From positions 1 through 38,221 of the forward strand of contig DEFL01000077.1 of the NCBI GenBank assembly GCA_002350845.1: 38,221 nt of DNA. The letters are read 5' to 3'. The notes beneath the pieces were generated by a model. It did no database searches, was not told the DNA's origin, and saw nothing but the letters and a program-made list of their open reading frames with translations. This DNA comes from Christensenella sp. UBA2853. Its GTDB lineage: Bacteria; Bacillota; Clostridia; Christensenellales; Aristaeellaceae. Shown piece by piece: positions 31,362 through 38,221 of the stretch (within the stretch, counting starts at the first letter, position 1; each line of letters begins with the position of its first letter). The position numbers and the translations under genes are program-made.

Positions 31362-32441
31362 ATGAGAAAAATTCTGGCACTCACACTGGTCGTGATGATG
31401 ATGCTGTCTGTATCTGTCACGGCATTTGCTGTCAATGAGGATGTGGAAGGAGAACTGGTGATTTATTCTTCCATGTATCCGGCTGTTCTGGATATGATGG
31501 ATCAGGCGATCAAGGCCGAGTTCCCGAACCTGACGCCCGGCAATGAAGGCAGCTTTTTCTTCTATTCCGGCACGAGCAAGCTGATCACCAAGATCTATGG
31601 TGAGATGGGTGAAAAGCGGGATCAGCCCCTGGGCTGCGATATGTTCATGGTGGCTGAGCCGGCATTCTCCCTGGAAATGAAGGACTATGGCTACCTGCAT
31701 TCCTTCGAGGTGAAGGATGCCGAAAGCCGCCTGCGCTTCCCGTACGACAAGGAAGGTTACTGGTACCCCCTGCGCGTGTGCAACATGGTGCTCGCTTACA
31801 ATCCCGAAAAGGTGGATGAATGGAAGGAAAAGGGCATCACGATTCCCCGCACCTTCAAGGATTTCGCCTATGATCCGGCGCTCAAGGGCTACATCTCCAT
31901 GAGCGATCCGCTCACAAGCGGCACGGCGTACGCCGCGGTCTGCTCTCTTCTGGACAAGTACGGCGAAGAATACTTTGACAAGCTCGGTGCGAACGGCGTG
32001 ATGCGTGAGTCCGGTTCCACCGCCATCGCCAAACTGCAGAGCGGTGAATGCGCTGCGATCATGATCCTGGAAGAATCCATTCTCAAGTATCTCTACGATG
32101 AGAAGGAAAAGGGCAACACGGTGACCAACCTGGAAGTCATCTATCCCGAAGACGGCGTGGTCCTGATCCCTTCCACCGTGATGATCGTGGATGAAGCCTA
32201 CTCCAAGAATGTCAATGTCGAGGCTGCGGAAGCCGTGGCTCAGTATTTCCTGACCGATGAAGGCCAGCAGCTGATCCTCAAGGGCTTCATGCACTCCGTT
32301 CTCGCAGACATGAAGGATGTTCCGTATCTCTCCATTGATACCAACGAACTGATCAAGAAGGACATCGGTGTGGACTGGGAGAAGGCTTACAGAAACCGCG
32401 AAGAGATCAACAATCTGTGGTCCGTCAAGGTAACCCAGTAA
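31362..32441 (+). CDS. ABC transporter substrate-binding protein, FbpA/AfuA (family 1) type
   Basis: This 359-residue secreted protein resembles the iron(III)/AfuA class of binding proteins rather than sugar SBPs. After a signal peptide (1-23, ending SVTAFA, no lipobox cysteine) it has GELVIYSSMYPAVLDMMDQA, FFFYSGTSKLITKIYGEMGE, GCDMFMVAEPAFSLEMK, a YPLRVCNMVLAYNPEKV hinge and GVMRESGSTAIAKLQSGECA. The paired tyrosines typical of FbpA iron binding are not evident in the usual C-terminal position. AfuA of Actinobacillus, a member of this class, binds hexose phosphates instead of iron. Together with the GH28 gene downstream this suggests an acidic sugar or oligogalacturonide ligand, which is inference. 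AAGGAG lies 11 bases upstream of the ATG. It is the first gene of a five-gene operon. Confidence 0.85.
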   Translation: MRKILALTLVVMMMLSVSVTAFAVNEDVEGELVIYSSMYPAVLDMMDQAIKAEFPNLTPGNEGSFFFYSGTSKLITKIYGEMGEKRDQPLGCDMFMVAEPAFSLEMKDYGYLHSFEVKDAESRLRFPYDKEGYWYPLRVCNMVLAYNPEKVDEWKEKGITIPRTFKDFAYDPALKGYISMSDPLTSGTAYAAVCSLLDKYGEEYFDKLGANGVMRESGSTAIAKLQSGECAAIMILEESILKYLYDEKEKGNTVTNLEVIYPEDGVVLIPSTVMIVDEAYSKNVNVEAAEAVAQYFLTDEGQQLILKGFMHSVLADMKDVPYLSIDTNELIKKDIGVDWEKAYRNREEINNLWSVKVTQ

Positions 32442-32465
32442 CAGCTGAAAAAAGAGAAACAGGGA

Positions 32466-32490
32466 GGGGAAGCCGCACAGCGGCTTCCCC
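32466..32490 (+). other. Intercistronic hairpin after the Fbp-type binding protein
   Basis: GGGGAAGCCGC and GCGGCTTCCCC pair perfectly over 11 bases with a three-base loop, 24 bases after the binding protein stop. No U tract follows and the next gene's AGGAGG is 17 bases on. It should stabilise the binding-protein message relative to the rest of the operon. Confidence 0.6.
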
Positions 32491-32517
32491 GTTCGGTATA
32501 ACAAGACAGGAGGTGGC

Positions 32518-35022
32518 GTGCAGGTGAAGCGTTCGACGGACCCGCGCAGGAACATTCTGAAGCGGGAGCCTGCAAAGCTGGTCACCAGGATTGGACTGGC
32601 AGTGATTTTTCTTCTCGGTGCGCTGATGGCCTATATGGGTATACGGGGCCAGAATGAGTTCAGTGCCTCGGGCTTCAGCTCTGAGAGGGCATATCAGGCC
32701 ATCTATGCTCTTTCTGGCCAGGTTTCGGATGCGTGGAAAAACAGTGTGCAGCCGGACCTGAATGCATTGACGGAGCAGGAGAGGGCTCTACTGGACAGCA
32801 CCATGGCAGACCTGCTCAGGGATGCATGGGAAAACCAGAATGCCGGGGCCGGTGAAGAGGCTGCAAGGCTCGCCGCGGAGGGCGGGGAGCGGAAAGGTGA
32901 GATCACCGGAAAGCTGCTGTATACCACCTATCTTGTCAATGGTCCCAAAGTCAGCACCTCCGACCGAAAAGAACTGCTTGGCGCAAAGGACGGAAAGGCC
33001 CTGCGCCTGCAGCTGCTCCAATGCATGATCGACGAAAGCCTGCCGCTGCCGAAGGAAGCGGCATCGCTTGCAGAAGGGCTGACCGGAAAAGAACGTCAGG
33101 CCATGCTGCTCCAGGCGTTCTTTGTCAGCGGAGGCTCTGCCGGCAGCGATCTGACCGATAACGTCAACAGCCTGAAAAAGAGCGTGCGCGGCAAGGAGCA
33201 CCAGCTGACCGCCTTCCGCATGATTGCGCGCTCGGAAGTCTCCTGGGGCTGGCAGCTGCTGGTCAGCAACAGCAGCACGGCGGTGCTTCTGGGCATTATC
33301 CTGATGCTGGATATGGTGCTGCTGACACTGCTGATGATGGCGGAAAAGACATGGATTGTGGACTTCAAATGGATCATGATCCTGCTGATTGTCGACTTCC
33401 TGCTGCTCTTCCAGCTCTTCCCATCTGTCTATATGTTGATCCGGGCTTTCTTCCCGGAGGGCACGTTCTCGCTGAGCACCATGCAGCGGCTGTACACGTA
33501 TTCCATGAACCTGGAAGCCCTGAAGAATACGCTGATCGCGGCCTTTGCCACGATGATCCTCGGCACCGCGATCGCCTTCCCGCTGGCCTGGCTCGTCGGG
33601 CGTACGGACCTGTACGGGAAAAAGTTCTTCCGCTCGCTGTTTATCCTGACCTATATGGTGCCGCCGTATGTCGGGGCCATGGCATGGCTGCGCCTGATGA
33701 ATCCGAATGTCGGCACGATCAACCAGTGGCTCCGGGTGATTTTCCGCCTCAGCGATGCGCCGGGACCGCTTAACGCCTATACGCTGCCCGGCATGATCTG
33801 GGTGCTCACCACCTTCTATTATCCCTATGCCTTTATCACCATCAGCCGCGCGATGGAAAAGATGGATCCGTCGCTGGAAGAGGCGAGCCGCATTTCCGGC
33901 GCTTCCCCGGTCAAAACGCTCCTGACGGTGACACTGCCCATGATGACGCCCTCGCTGATCGCCGGTGCACTTCTGGTGTTTATCAGCGCGGCGAGCTGCT
34001 ACGGGATTCCATCGATTATCGGTATCCCCGGCAATGTCAATACGGTGACGACCCGCATTGTCGAGTATGTCGGGCAGGGACAGACCGGCATGAATGACGC
34101 GACCGGTCTTGCCGTGTTTCTCATGGTGGTCGCGCTTCTGATCCTGTTTGTCTCGGATGTCCTTCTGGCCAAGCGGCAGTATATTACCGTGTCCGGCAAA
34201 TCCGTGCGTCCGGCCATTGTGGAGCTTCGATCCTGGCGCATTCCGATGACGATCCTGGTGTCGCTCTTTGCCGTGATTGTGGTTGTGCTGCCCTTTGTCA
34301 CGATCCTCACCACATCCTTTAAGGTGGATATCGGAAAGAGCGTGTTTGACGCCTCGAATTTCACCACCACCAACTGGACCTCCGTGTTTGCCCGCGCGGA
34401 AACGATCGGCTGTCTGAAGAACTCGCTGATCTTCGCTGCGGTTTCCGCAACAGTGGGCCTGGTGATTGCCTGCGTGATGAGTTACCTCCTGCAGAGAACG
34501 CGGGTCCGCGGACGGAGCATCCCCAATTTCCTGATCACCCTGGGCTCGGGCACGCCGTCGGTCGTCATTGCCCTGGGTCTGATTATGACCATGCGCGGGA
34601 ATTTCGGCATCAATATCTATAACACCGCCTACATCCTGATCGCGGCCTACCTGGTCAAGTACCTGATGATGGGCATGCGCACGGTGGTCTCGGCCATGAG
34701 TCAGATTCACGTTTCGCTCGAAGAATGCAGCCAGGTTTCCGGTGCGAGCTGGCTGACCACGATGCGGCGGATTACGGGTCCCCTGATTTTCCCGTCCATC
34801 GCTGCCGGCTGGTTCCTGATCTTTATTCCGAGCTTCTATGAGCTCTCCATGACCACCCTCCTGTATTCCAGCACCACCAAAACCATCGGTCTGCAGTTGT
34901 ATGAATACTGGACGCTGACCAGCCAGCCGATGAGCTGTGCGATGGCGTTCGGCATCCTGCTGATTGTGGTGTTCCTCAATTTTATCCTCAACCGTCTGAC
35001 CAGGGGAGAATTCTCCATCTGA
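32518..35022 (+). CDS. Fused double-permease of an Fbp-type ABC transporter, with an extra extracytoplasmic domain
   Basis: The 834-residue protein contains two permease units in one chain, as in FbpB/AfuB. The first EAA loop is EEASRISGASPVKTLLTVTL and the second is EECSQVSGASWLTTMRRITG. Unlike usual members of about 500-570 residues, an N-terminal extension is present: helix 1 (about 21-40), then some 210 mostly helical, hydrophilic residues (about 41-250) that should lie outside the membrane, before the next helix at about 254-275. The ATPase partner follows 16 bases downstream and the binding protein lies upstream, so the set is complete. The GTG at 32518 is only four bases from AGGAGG; a GTG at 32524 (ten bases) is an equal choice. 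The operon context suggests uptake of an acidic sugar rather than iron. Confidence 0.88.
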   Translation: MQVKRSTDPRRNILKREPAKLVTRIGLAVIFLLGALMAYMGIRGQNEFSASGFSSERAYQAIYALSGQVSDAWKNSVQPDLNALTEQERALLDSTMADLLRDAWENQNAGAGEEAARLAAEGGERKGEITGKLLYTTYLVNGPKVSTSDRKELLGAKDGKALRLQLLQCMIDESLPLPKEAASLAEGLTGKERQAMLLQAFFVSGGSAGSDLTDNVNSLKKSVRGKEHQLTAFRMIARSEVSWGWQLLVSNSSTAVLLGIILMLDMVLLTLLMMAEKTWIVDFKWIMILLIVDFLLLFQLFPSVYMLIRAFFPEGTFSLSTMQRLYTYSMNLEALKNTLIAAFATMILGTAIAFPLAWLVGRTDLYGKKFFRSLFILTYMVPPYVGAMAWLRLMNPNVGTINQWLRVIFRLSDAPGPLNAYTLPGMIWVLTTFYYPYAFITISRAMEKMDPSLEEASRISGASPVKTLLTVTLPMMTPSLIAGALLVFISAASCYGIPSIIGIPGNVNTVTTRIVEYVGQGQTGMNDATGLAVFLMVVALLILFVSDVLLAKRQYITVSGKSVRPAIVELRSWRIPMTILVSLFAVIVVVLPFVTILTTSFKVDIGKSVFDASNFTTTNWTSVFARAETIGCLKNSLIFAAVSATVGLVIACVMSYLLQRTRVRGRSIPNFLITLGSGTPSVVIALGLIMTMRGNFGINIYNTAYILIAAYLVKYLMMGMRTVVSAMSQIHVSLEECSQVSGASWLTTMRRITGPLIFPSIAAGWFLIFIPSFYELSMTTLLYSSTTKTIGLQLYEYWTLTSQPMSCAMAFGILLIVVFLNFILNRLTRGEFSI

Positions 35023-35038
35023 GAAAGGAAAGATACCG

Positions 35039-36112
35039 ATGGCAACCGTGACGATTCAACATGTTACCAAAAGCTTTGGCGACAACGTGGTGCTCAGGGA
35101 ATTCAACGAAACCTTTCAGGAAGGGGAGTTTGTGACCCTGCTGGGGCCTTCGGGCTGCGGGAAGACGACGATGCTGCGCATCATTGCGGGGTTTGAGCGG
35201 CCGACGACCGGTGAACTGTACATCGGCGACCAGCTGGTGTCCGGCGGCAAGACCTTCATTCCTCCGGAAAAGCGCAATATCGGGATGGTCTTTCAGAGCT
35301 ACGCCGTGTGGCCGCACATGAATGTGTTTGACAATGTGGCCTATCCGCTGACCATCAAAAAGACACCGAAGAATACCATCCGTGAGCAGGTGGAACGGGT
35401 GTTGGACATTGTGCATCTGAGCCAGTACGCCCAGCGCCTGCCCAACCAGCTCTCCGGCGGACAGCAGCAGCGCGTGGCGCTGGCCAGAGCGCTTGTGGCG
35501 GCCCCGGAACTGCTTCTGCTCGATGAACCGCTCTCCAATCTGGATGCCAAGCTGCGCGAATCCATGCGCTTTGAAATCAAGGAAATCCAGAAGAAGACCG
35601 GGATTACCGTGGTCTATGTCACGCATGACCAGGCCGAAGCCATGGCCATGAGCGACCGGATTTTCGTGATCAACCGCGGCGTGGTGCAGCAGTCCGGCAC
35701 GCCGGATGAAATCTACAATCATCCCGCCAACCAGTTTGTCGCCGACTTCCTTGGAAAGGTGGACTTTTTCAAGGGTGAGGTCCGGGACGGCAGAATCTAT
35801 CTGGAAGGCATGGGCGGGCAGTCCATTGCCTATGACGGGCCGAGAACAGGCCGGGTGGATGTCGCCATCCGTCCGGAGAATATCATCTTCAGCGCGGAGG
35901 GCGAACTGAAGGGCGTTCTGGAAACCCAGTATTATCTCGGCGATGTGGATGACTGCCGCGTGCGCGTGGGGGACTCCCTGATGCGCGTGATTACCAATGG
36001 CTATGAACACCGTTTCCTGCATGAGGGCCAGGAGATCCGTCTGGCGATCCGGGAGAGCATGGTGTTTGAGGATGACGGTCTTCTGGAAGACATCCTGAAG
36101 ATCCGGACCTGA
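35039..36112 (+). CDS. ABC transporter ATP-binding protein, FbpC/PotA/MalK type
   Basis: This 357-residue ATPase powers the fused permease. The Walker A is GPSGCGKTT (about residues 37-45), the Q-loop VFQSYAVWPHMNVFDNVAYP, the signature LSGGQQQRVALARAL, Walker B LLLLDEPLSNLDAK and the switch histidine VTHDQAEA. The last 110 residues form the TOBE/OB-like regulatory part (VDVAIRPENIIFSAEGELKG), as in FbpC and MalK. AAAGGAA precedes the ATG. Its last base overlaps an ATG (TGATG), but the GH28 gene more likely starts at 36139. It dimerises at the cytoplasmic face of the membrane. Confidence 0.95.
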   Translation: MATVTIQHVTKSFGDNVVLREFNETFQEGEFVTLLGPSGCGKTTMLRIIAGFERPTTGELYIGDQLVSGGKTFIPPEKRNIGMVFQSYAVWPHMNVFDNVAYPLTIKKTPKNTIREQVERVLDIVHLSQYAQRLPNQLSGGQQQRVALARALVAAPELLLLDEPLSNLDAKLRESMRFEIKEIQKKTGITVVYVTHDQAEAMAMSDRIFVINRGVVQQSGTPDEIYNHPANQFVADFLGKVDFFKGEVRDGRIYLEGMGGQSIAYDGPRTGRVDVAIRPENIIFSAEGELKGVLETQYYLGDVDDCRVRVGDSLMRVITNGYEHRFLHEGQEIRLAIRESMVFEDDGLLEDILKIRT

Positions 36113-36138
36113 TGAGAAGACGACAGGAGGACAAGAAC

Positions 36139-37485
36139 ATGGCAGAATGCAGCATTCTGGATTACGGTGCCCGCGAGGGCGGGGAAGTCAACTGTGCCGC
36201 GGCGATTCAGGCAGCCATTGATGCAGTGCATGCACAGGGCGGCGGACGCGTGCGGATCCCGGCCGGCCGGTTTCTGAGCGGATCAGTGCTCATCAAGAGC
36301 AATGTGGACCTGCATCTGGAAAGCGGTGCGGTGCTCGTCTCTTCCCTGAAGGAAGAGGATATTTCGCCGTTCCCTGTGGATGATGCAGACCAGGGCACTG
36401 TGGACGGATGGGGCGGCGGCTTCTTCCTTGGGGCAGCGCATCAGAAGAATGTCACCATCTCCGGTCTGGGCACGATTGACGGACAGGGCGACAAGGTGTT
36501 TACCGATCCGGATGTGGATCAGGGCTTCCATGAGTGCCCCAAGCGCGTCAGTGCTTTCCGCCCGCGCATGATTCTCTTTGAGGATATTGAAAACCTGACC
36601 GTGCAGGATGTCACGCTGAAGGATGCCGCCTTCTGGACGCTGCATATGGCCGGCTGCAGACATGTGCGCATCCATGATATCCGCATTGTGAACGATGACC
36701 GCGGAGCCAACAACGACGGCATTGATCCTGACAGCTGTCAGGATGTGGTCATTTCCGGGTGTATGGTTTCCACAGGGGATGACGCGATTGTGGTCAAGTC
36801 CACAGCCCCCATGGCACGGCGCTATGGCCCCAGTGAAAACATCACCATCTCCGGATGCGTTCTGCACTCAAGGGATTCGGCGCTGAAGATCGGCACGGAA
36901 ACCTGGGGCGATATCCGGAACATTGTGCTCTCCGACTGCGTGGTGGACCGCTGCTCGAGAGGCATCGGCATCTGGGTGCGCGACGGCGGAACCGTGGAAA
37001 ACATCCAGGTCCATCACCTGACCGGATCCACCCGGCGTTATGCGGATGCGTATGACATTCCCGGCGCACCGGGCTGGTGGGGCAAGGGTGAACCGCTCTT
37101 TGTGAGCTGCACGCCCCGGAAGGGCTCGGACAGGAAGCCGGGCCGGATCCGGAACATCTCCATGGACCATGTGCAGCTGACATGCGAAAGCTGCGTCTTC
37201 CTGGGCGGTGAGGAGGATTCACCCATCGAGCATGTCCGGCTTTCAGACCTGGACCTGACCTTCCGGCACACCGGCACGCAGAAGGGCGGCCTGTTTGATG
37301 AACAGCCCTCCGCCCGTCATGTCTATCCGCACCGGATTCCGGCCCTGTATGCAAGAAGCGTGCATGGGCTGACCCTTCGCGACAGCCAGGCCCGGTTTGA
37401 GGGAGAAAATGAAGCCTGGGACGGCACACTGACGGAGACGGAAGCATGCAGTGGCGTGCGGATTGCCTGGGAGGAAGAAGCATGA
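36139..37485 (+). CDS. Polygalacturonase-like enzyme, glycoside hydrolase family 28
   Basis: This 448-residue parallel beta-helix enzyme should hydrolyse galacturonide or related pectic linkages with inversion. It has the DYGAREGGEVNCAAAIQAAI opening, NNDGIDPDS (about 191-199, the NTD motif), TGDDAIVVKS (about 212-221, the DD pair) and SALKIGTETWGD (about 247-258), the RIK-equivalent. The GHG motif is replaced by HSRD (243-246). PGAPGWWGKGEPLFVSC is typical of bacterial members. There is no signal peptide, so it acts in the cytoplasm, presumably on imported oligogalacturonides. The start at 36139 has AGGAGG eight bases upstream; the frame begins at 36112 but that start has no ribosome site. 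It lies in the Fbp-type transport operon and overlaps the next gene by four bases. Confidence 0.9.
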   Translation: MAECSILDYGAREGGEVNCAAAIQAAIDAVHAQGGGRVRIPAGRFLSGSVLIKSNVDLHLESGAVLVSSLKEEDISPFPVDDADQGTVDGWGGGFFLGAAHQKNVTISGLGTIDGQGDKVFTDPDVDQGFHECPKRVSAFRPRMILFEDIENLTVQDVTLKDAAFWTLHMAGCRHVRIHDIRIVNDDRGANNDGIDPDSCQDVVISGCMVSTGDDAIVVKSTAPMARRYGPSENITISGCVLHSRDSALKIGTETWGDIRNIVLSDCVVDRCSRGIGIWVRDGGTVENIQVHHLTGSTRRYADAYDIPGAPGWWGKGEPLFVSCTPRKGSDRKPGRIRNISMDHVQLTCESCVFLGGEEDSPIEHVRLSDLDLTFRHTGTQKGGLFDEQPSARHVYPHRIPALYARSVHGLTLRDSQARFEGENEAWDGTLTETEACSGVRIAWEEEA

Positions 37486-38153
37486 AGACGGTCATTCGAA
37501 AGCAGTACCGCTCCCAGCTCCTTGAGATCCCGGAGGAGCAGGCGCTGTCCGCGTTCACCCTCTGCAGAGAGCAGGCGGCAGGCCTGATTCGGCAGGGCGG
37601 GGCGATGACGGCCGCCATGTACCGCTATGGGCGTCAGCTGTTTCTGTACATGGAATATCTCGATGAGGAGCTGTCCCCCGAAGTCCTCTTTCCCGGTCTT
37701 CAGGACTGTCTTTCCCCGTGGCCGCAGAAGGACGGGACCGCGAAGTGGGTGGATATGTATCCCGTATTCTGGCATGATGAACCGCGCGGAGAGGAAGACT
37801 GGAAGCGGGAAAAGACACCGGGCGAGCGGCGCGGAAGGATTGCCCTGCTCCGGCATGAAAACATGTTTGAATATGTCGAATACCACTACGCACTGGTGAA
37901 GGAAGGACTGCTGGCGGGGGACCGCTACCAGCTCATCTCCATGCATGAGGATCTGCTCTTTTCCTACCTTGAGGAACCGAGAACACCGGGGAATATCCGG
38001 CGAATTCCCGGCGCTGCGTCCGAAGTGATTGACGGATGGATGAAGTCGGACCCGGACAGTCATTTCATTCATCTGCCGGGCAGCAATGGAGCCAACTTCC
38101 TGTTTATCCCCACCGTCTTTGCCCTGGGTGCGGGTGACCCCGAAACCATCTGA
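37482..38153 (+). CDS. Uncharacterised protein with two ABM-like repeats, possible mutarotase
   Basis: The 223-residue protein is not a family I can name with certainty. It appears to hold two copies of a segment of about 60-70 residues: LCREQAAGLIRQGGAMTAAM, YRYGRQLFLYMEYLDEE in the first, and EYVEYHYALVKEGLLAGDRY, QLISMHEDLLFSYLEEP in the second. The strand-helix pattern, the Y.(R/H)..(Q/D)LLF.Y.E core and the KWVDMYPVFWHDEP piece recall the dimeric alpha/beta barrel of rhamnose mutarotases (RhaM). A fused pseudo-dimer acting on an anomer of the released sugar acid would fit. The start at 37482 overlaps the GH28 stop (ATGA) with GAGGAAG upstream. It is the last gene of the operon and cytoplasmic. 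The role is inferred. Confidence 0.7.
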   Translation: MKTVIRKQYRSQLLEIPEEQALSAFTLCREQAAGLIRQGGAMTAAMYRYGRQLFLYMEYLDEELSPEVLFPGLQDCLSPWPQKDGTAKWVDMYPVFWHDEPRGEEDWKREKTPGERRGRIALLRHENMFEYVEYHYALVKEGLLAGDRYQLISMHEDLLFSYLEEPRTPGNIRRIPGAASEVIDGWMKSDPDSHFIHLPGSNGANFLFIPTVFALGAGDPETI

Positions 38154-38167
38154 AAATATGAATGATA

Positions 38168-38187
38168 CTAATCTCAAATTAGATTAG
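38168..38187. promoter_or_regulatory. Inverted repeat at the window end
   Basis: CTAATCT and AGATTAG (seven-base arms, six-base spacer) lie just after the operon, followed by GCCA-aac-TGGC and ATTTTT. It may be an operator for the next gene or a weak terminator. Confidence 0.35.
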
Positions 38188-38204
38188 CCAAACTGGCATT
38201 TTTG

Positions 38205-38213
38205 TGATATAAT
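38205..38213 (+). promoter_or_regulatory. Extended -10 element facing out of the window
   Basis: TGATATAAT (TG-n-TATAAT) with no clear -35 points to a gene starting beyond the window edge. Confidence 0.45.
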
Positions 38214-38221
38214 CATTCCAG

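Noticed and set aside
30105..32585. Minus-strand frame of 826 codons across the 30276 gene and the Fbp-type binding protein
   Set aside because: It is an antisense shadow. It runs through a promoter, a 23-pair hairpin and two credible plus-strand genes, and has no recognisable motifs.
32788..34710. Minus-strand frame of 640 codons opposite the fused permease
   Set aside because: It has a low-complexity product rich in His, Arg, Gln and Asp, typical of an antisense reading of a membrane protein gene.
31362..36112. Iron(III) uptake system as the main call for the Fbp-type transporter
   Set aside because: The family includes iron importers, but the pectin enzyme in the same operon and the lack of an evident C-terminal tyrosine pair make iron less likely. 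It is not excluded.
38165..38205. Strong terminator at the window end
   Set aside because: The GCCA/TGGC stem has only four pairs, so I listed the larger inverted repeat as uncertain instead.
1..38221. CRISPR arrays, tRNA or rRNA genes
   Set aside because: No regularly spaced repeats and no cloverleaf or rRNA-like stretch was seen in any intergenic region.

Overview
The window looks like a piece of a fibre- and glycan-degrading gut or rumen Clostridia-type genome (Bacillota). Supporting this are a TnpX/Tn916-type large serine recombinase tail with its DUF4368-like C-terminal region, LplA/LplB/YtcP-type sugar ABC transport genes, a membrane-anchored AraC regulator of the Paenibacillus/Clostridium style, strong AGGAGG ribosome sites with frequent GTG/TTG starts, and many carbohydrate-active genes. 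The genus cannot be set from this sequence alone. Two of the three solute-binding proteins carry signal peptides without a lipobox cysteine, which is unusual for a classic monoderm.

Layout. 1-870: a 5'-truncated serine recombinase fragment closed by a terminator, marking the edge of a mobile element. 893-2972 (minus): a SIS-domain sugar isomerase and a BadF/GlcNAc-kinase-like kinase under their own extended -10 promoter. 3200-7859 (minus): an operon of an MFS transporter and two tandem paralogous proteins of about 560 residues that I cannot assign to a family. 8217-13544 (plus): a heparinase-like alpha/alpha-barrel protein followed by two permeases and a binding protein of a CUT1/LplABC-type importer, then a terminator. 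13652-18020 (plus): a MATE exporter and a LacZ-type GH2 beta-galactosidase. 18128-21472: a LysR regulator divergent from a flavodoxin, acetyltransferase, NTF2-like and aldo/keto reductase operon, followed by a degraded second aldo/keto reductase tail. 21914-22885: a CaxA-like cation/Ca2+ antiporter. 23071-26843: an orphan lipoprotein binding protein translationally coupled to a two-TM AraC regulator. 26955-29962 (minus): a GH10 xylanase and an unclassified TIM-barrel-like protein. 30276-31133: an unrecognised gene. 31362-38153: an Fbp/Afu-type ABC importer (binding protein, fused permease, ATPase), a cytoplasmic GH28 polygalacturonase and a small protein with two ABM-like repeats.

How the genes fit together. 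Most modules pair an uptake system with intracellular enzymes that lack signal peptides (the paralogous pair, LacZ, GH10, GH28). This suggests a cell that imports oligosaccharides and finishes their breakdown inside. The isomerase and kinase could route released amino or phospho sugars into central metabolism. The binding protein/AraC pair without a permease looks like a sensing unit that could control one of the nearby sugar operons.

The parts that look least described are the tandem paralogs, the 585-residue protein with a DDFFFTDCTCPAC motif, the Fbp-type transporter carrying an extra extracytoplasmic domain in a pectin operon, the ABM-repeat protein and the binding protein/AraC sensor pair. 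All family calls are from reading the translated sequence; no database search was run.
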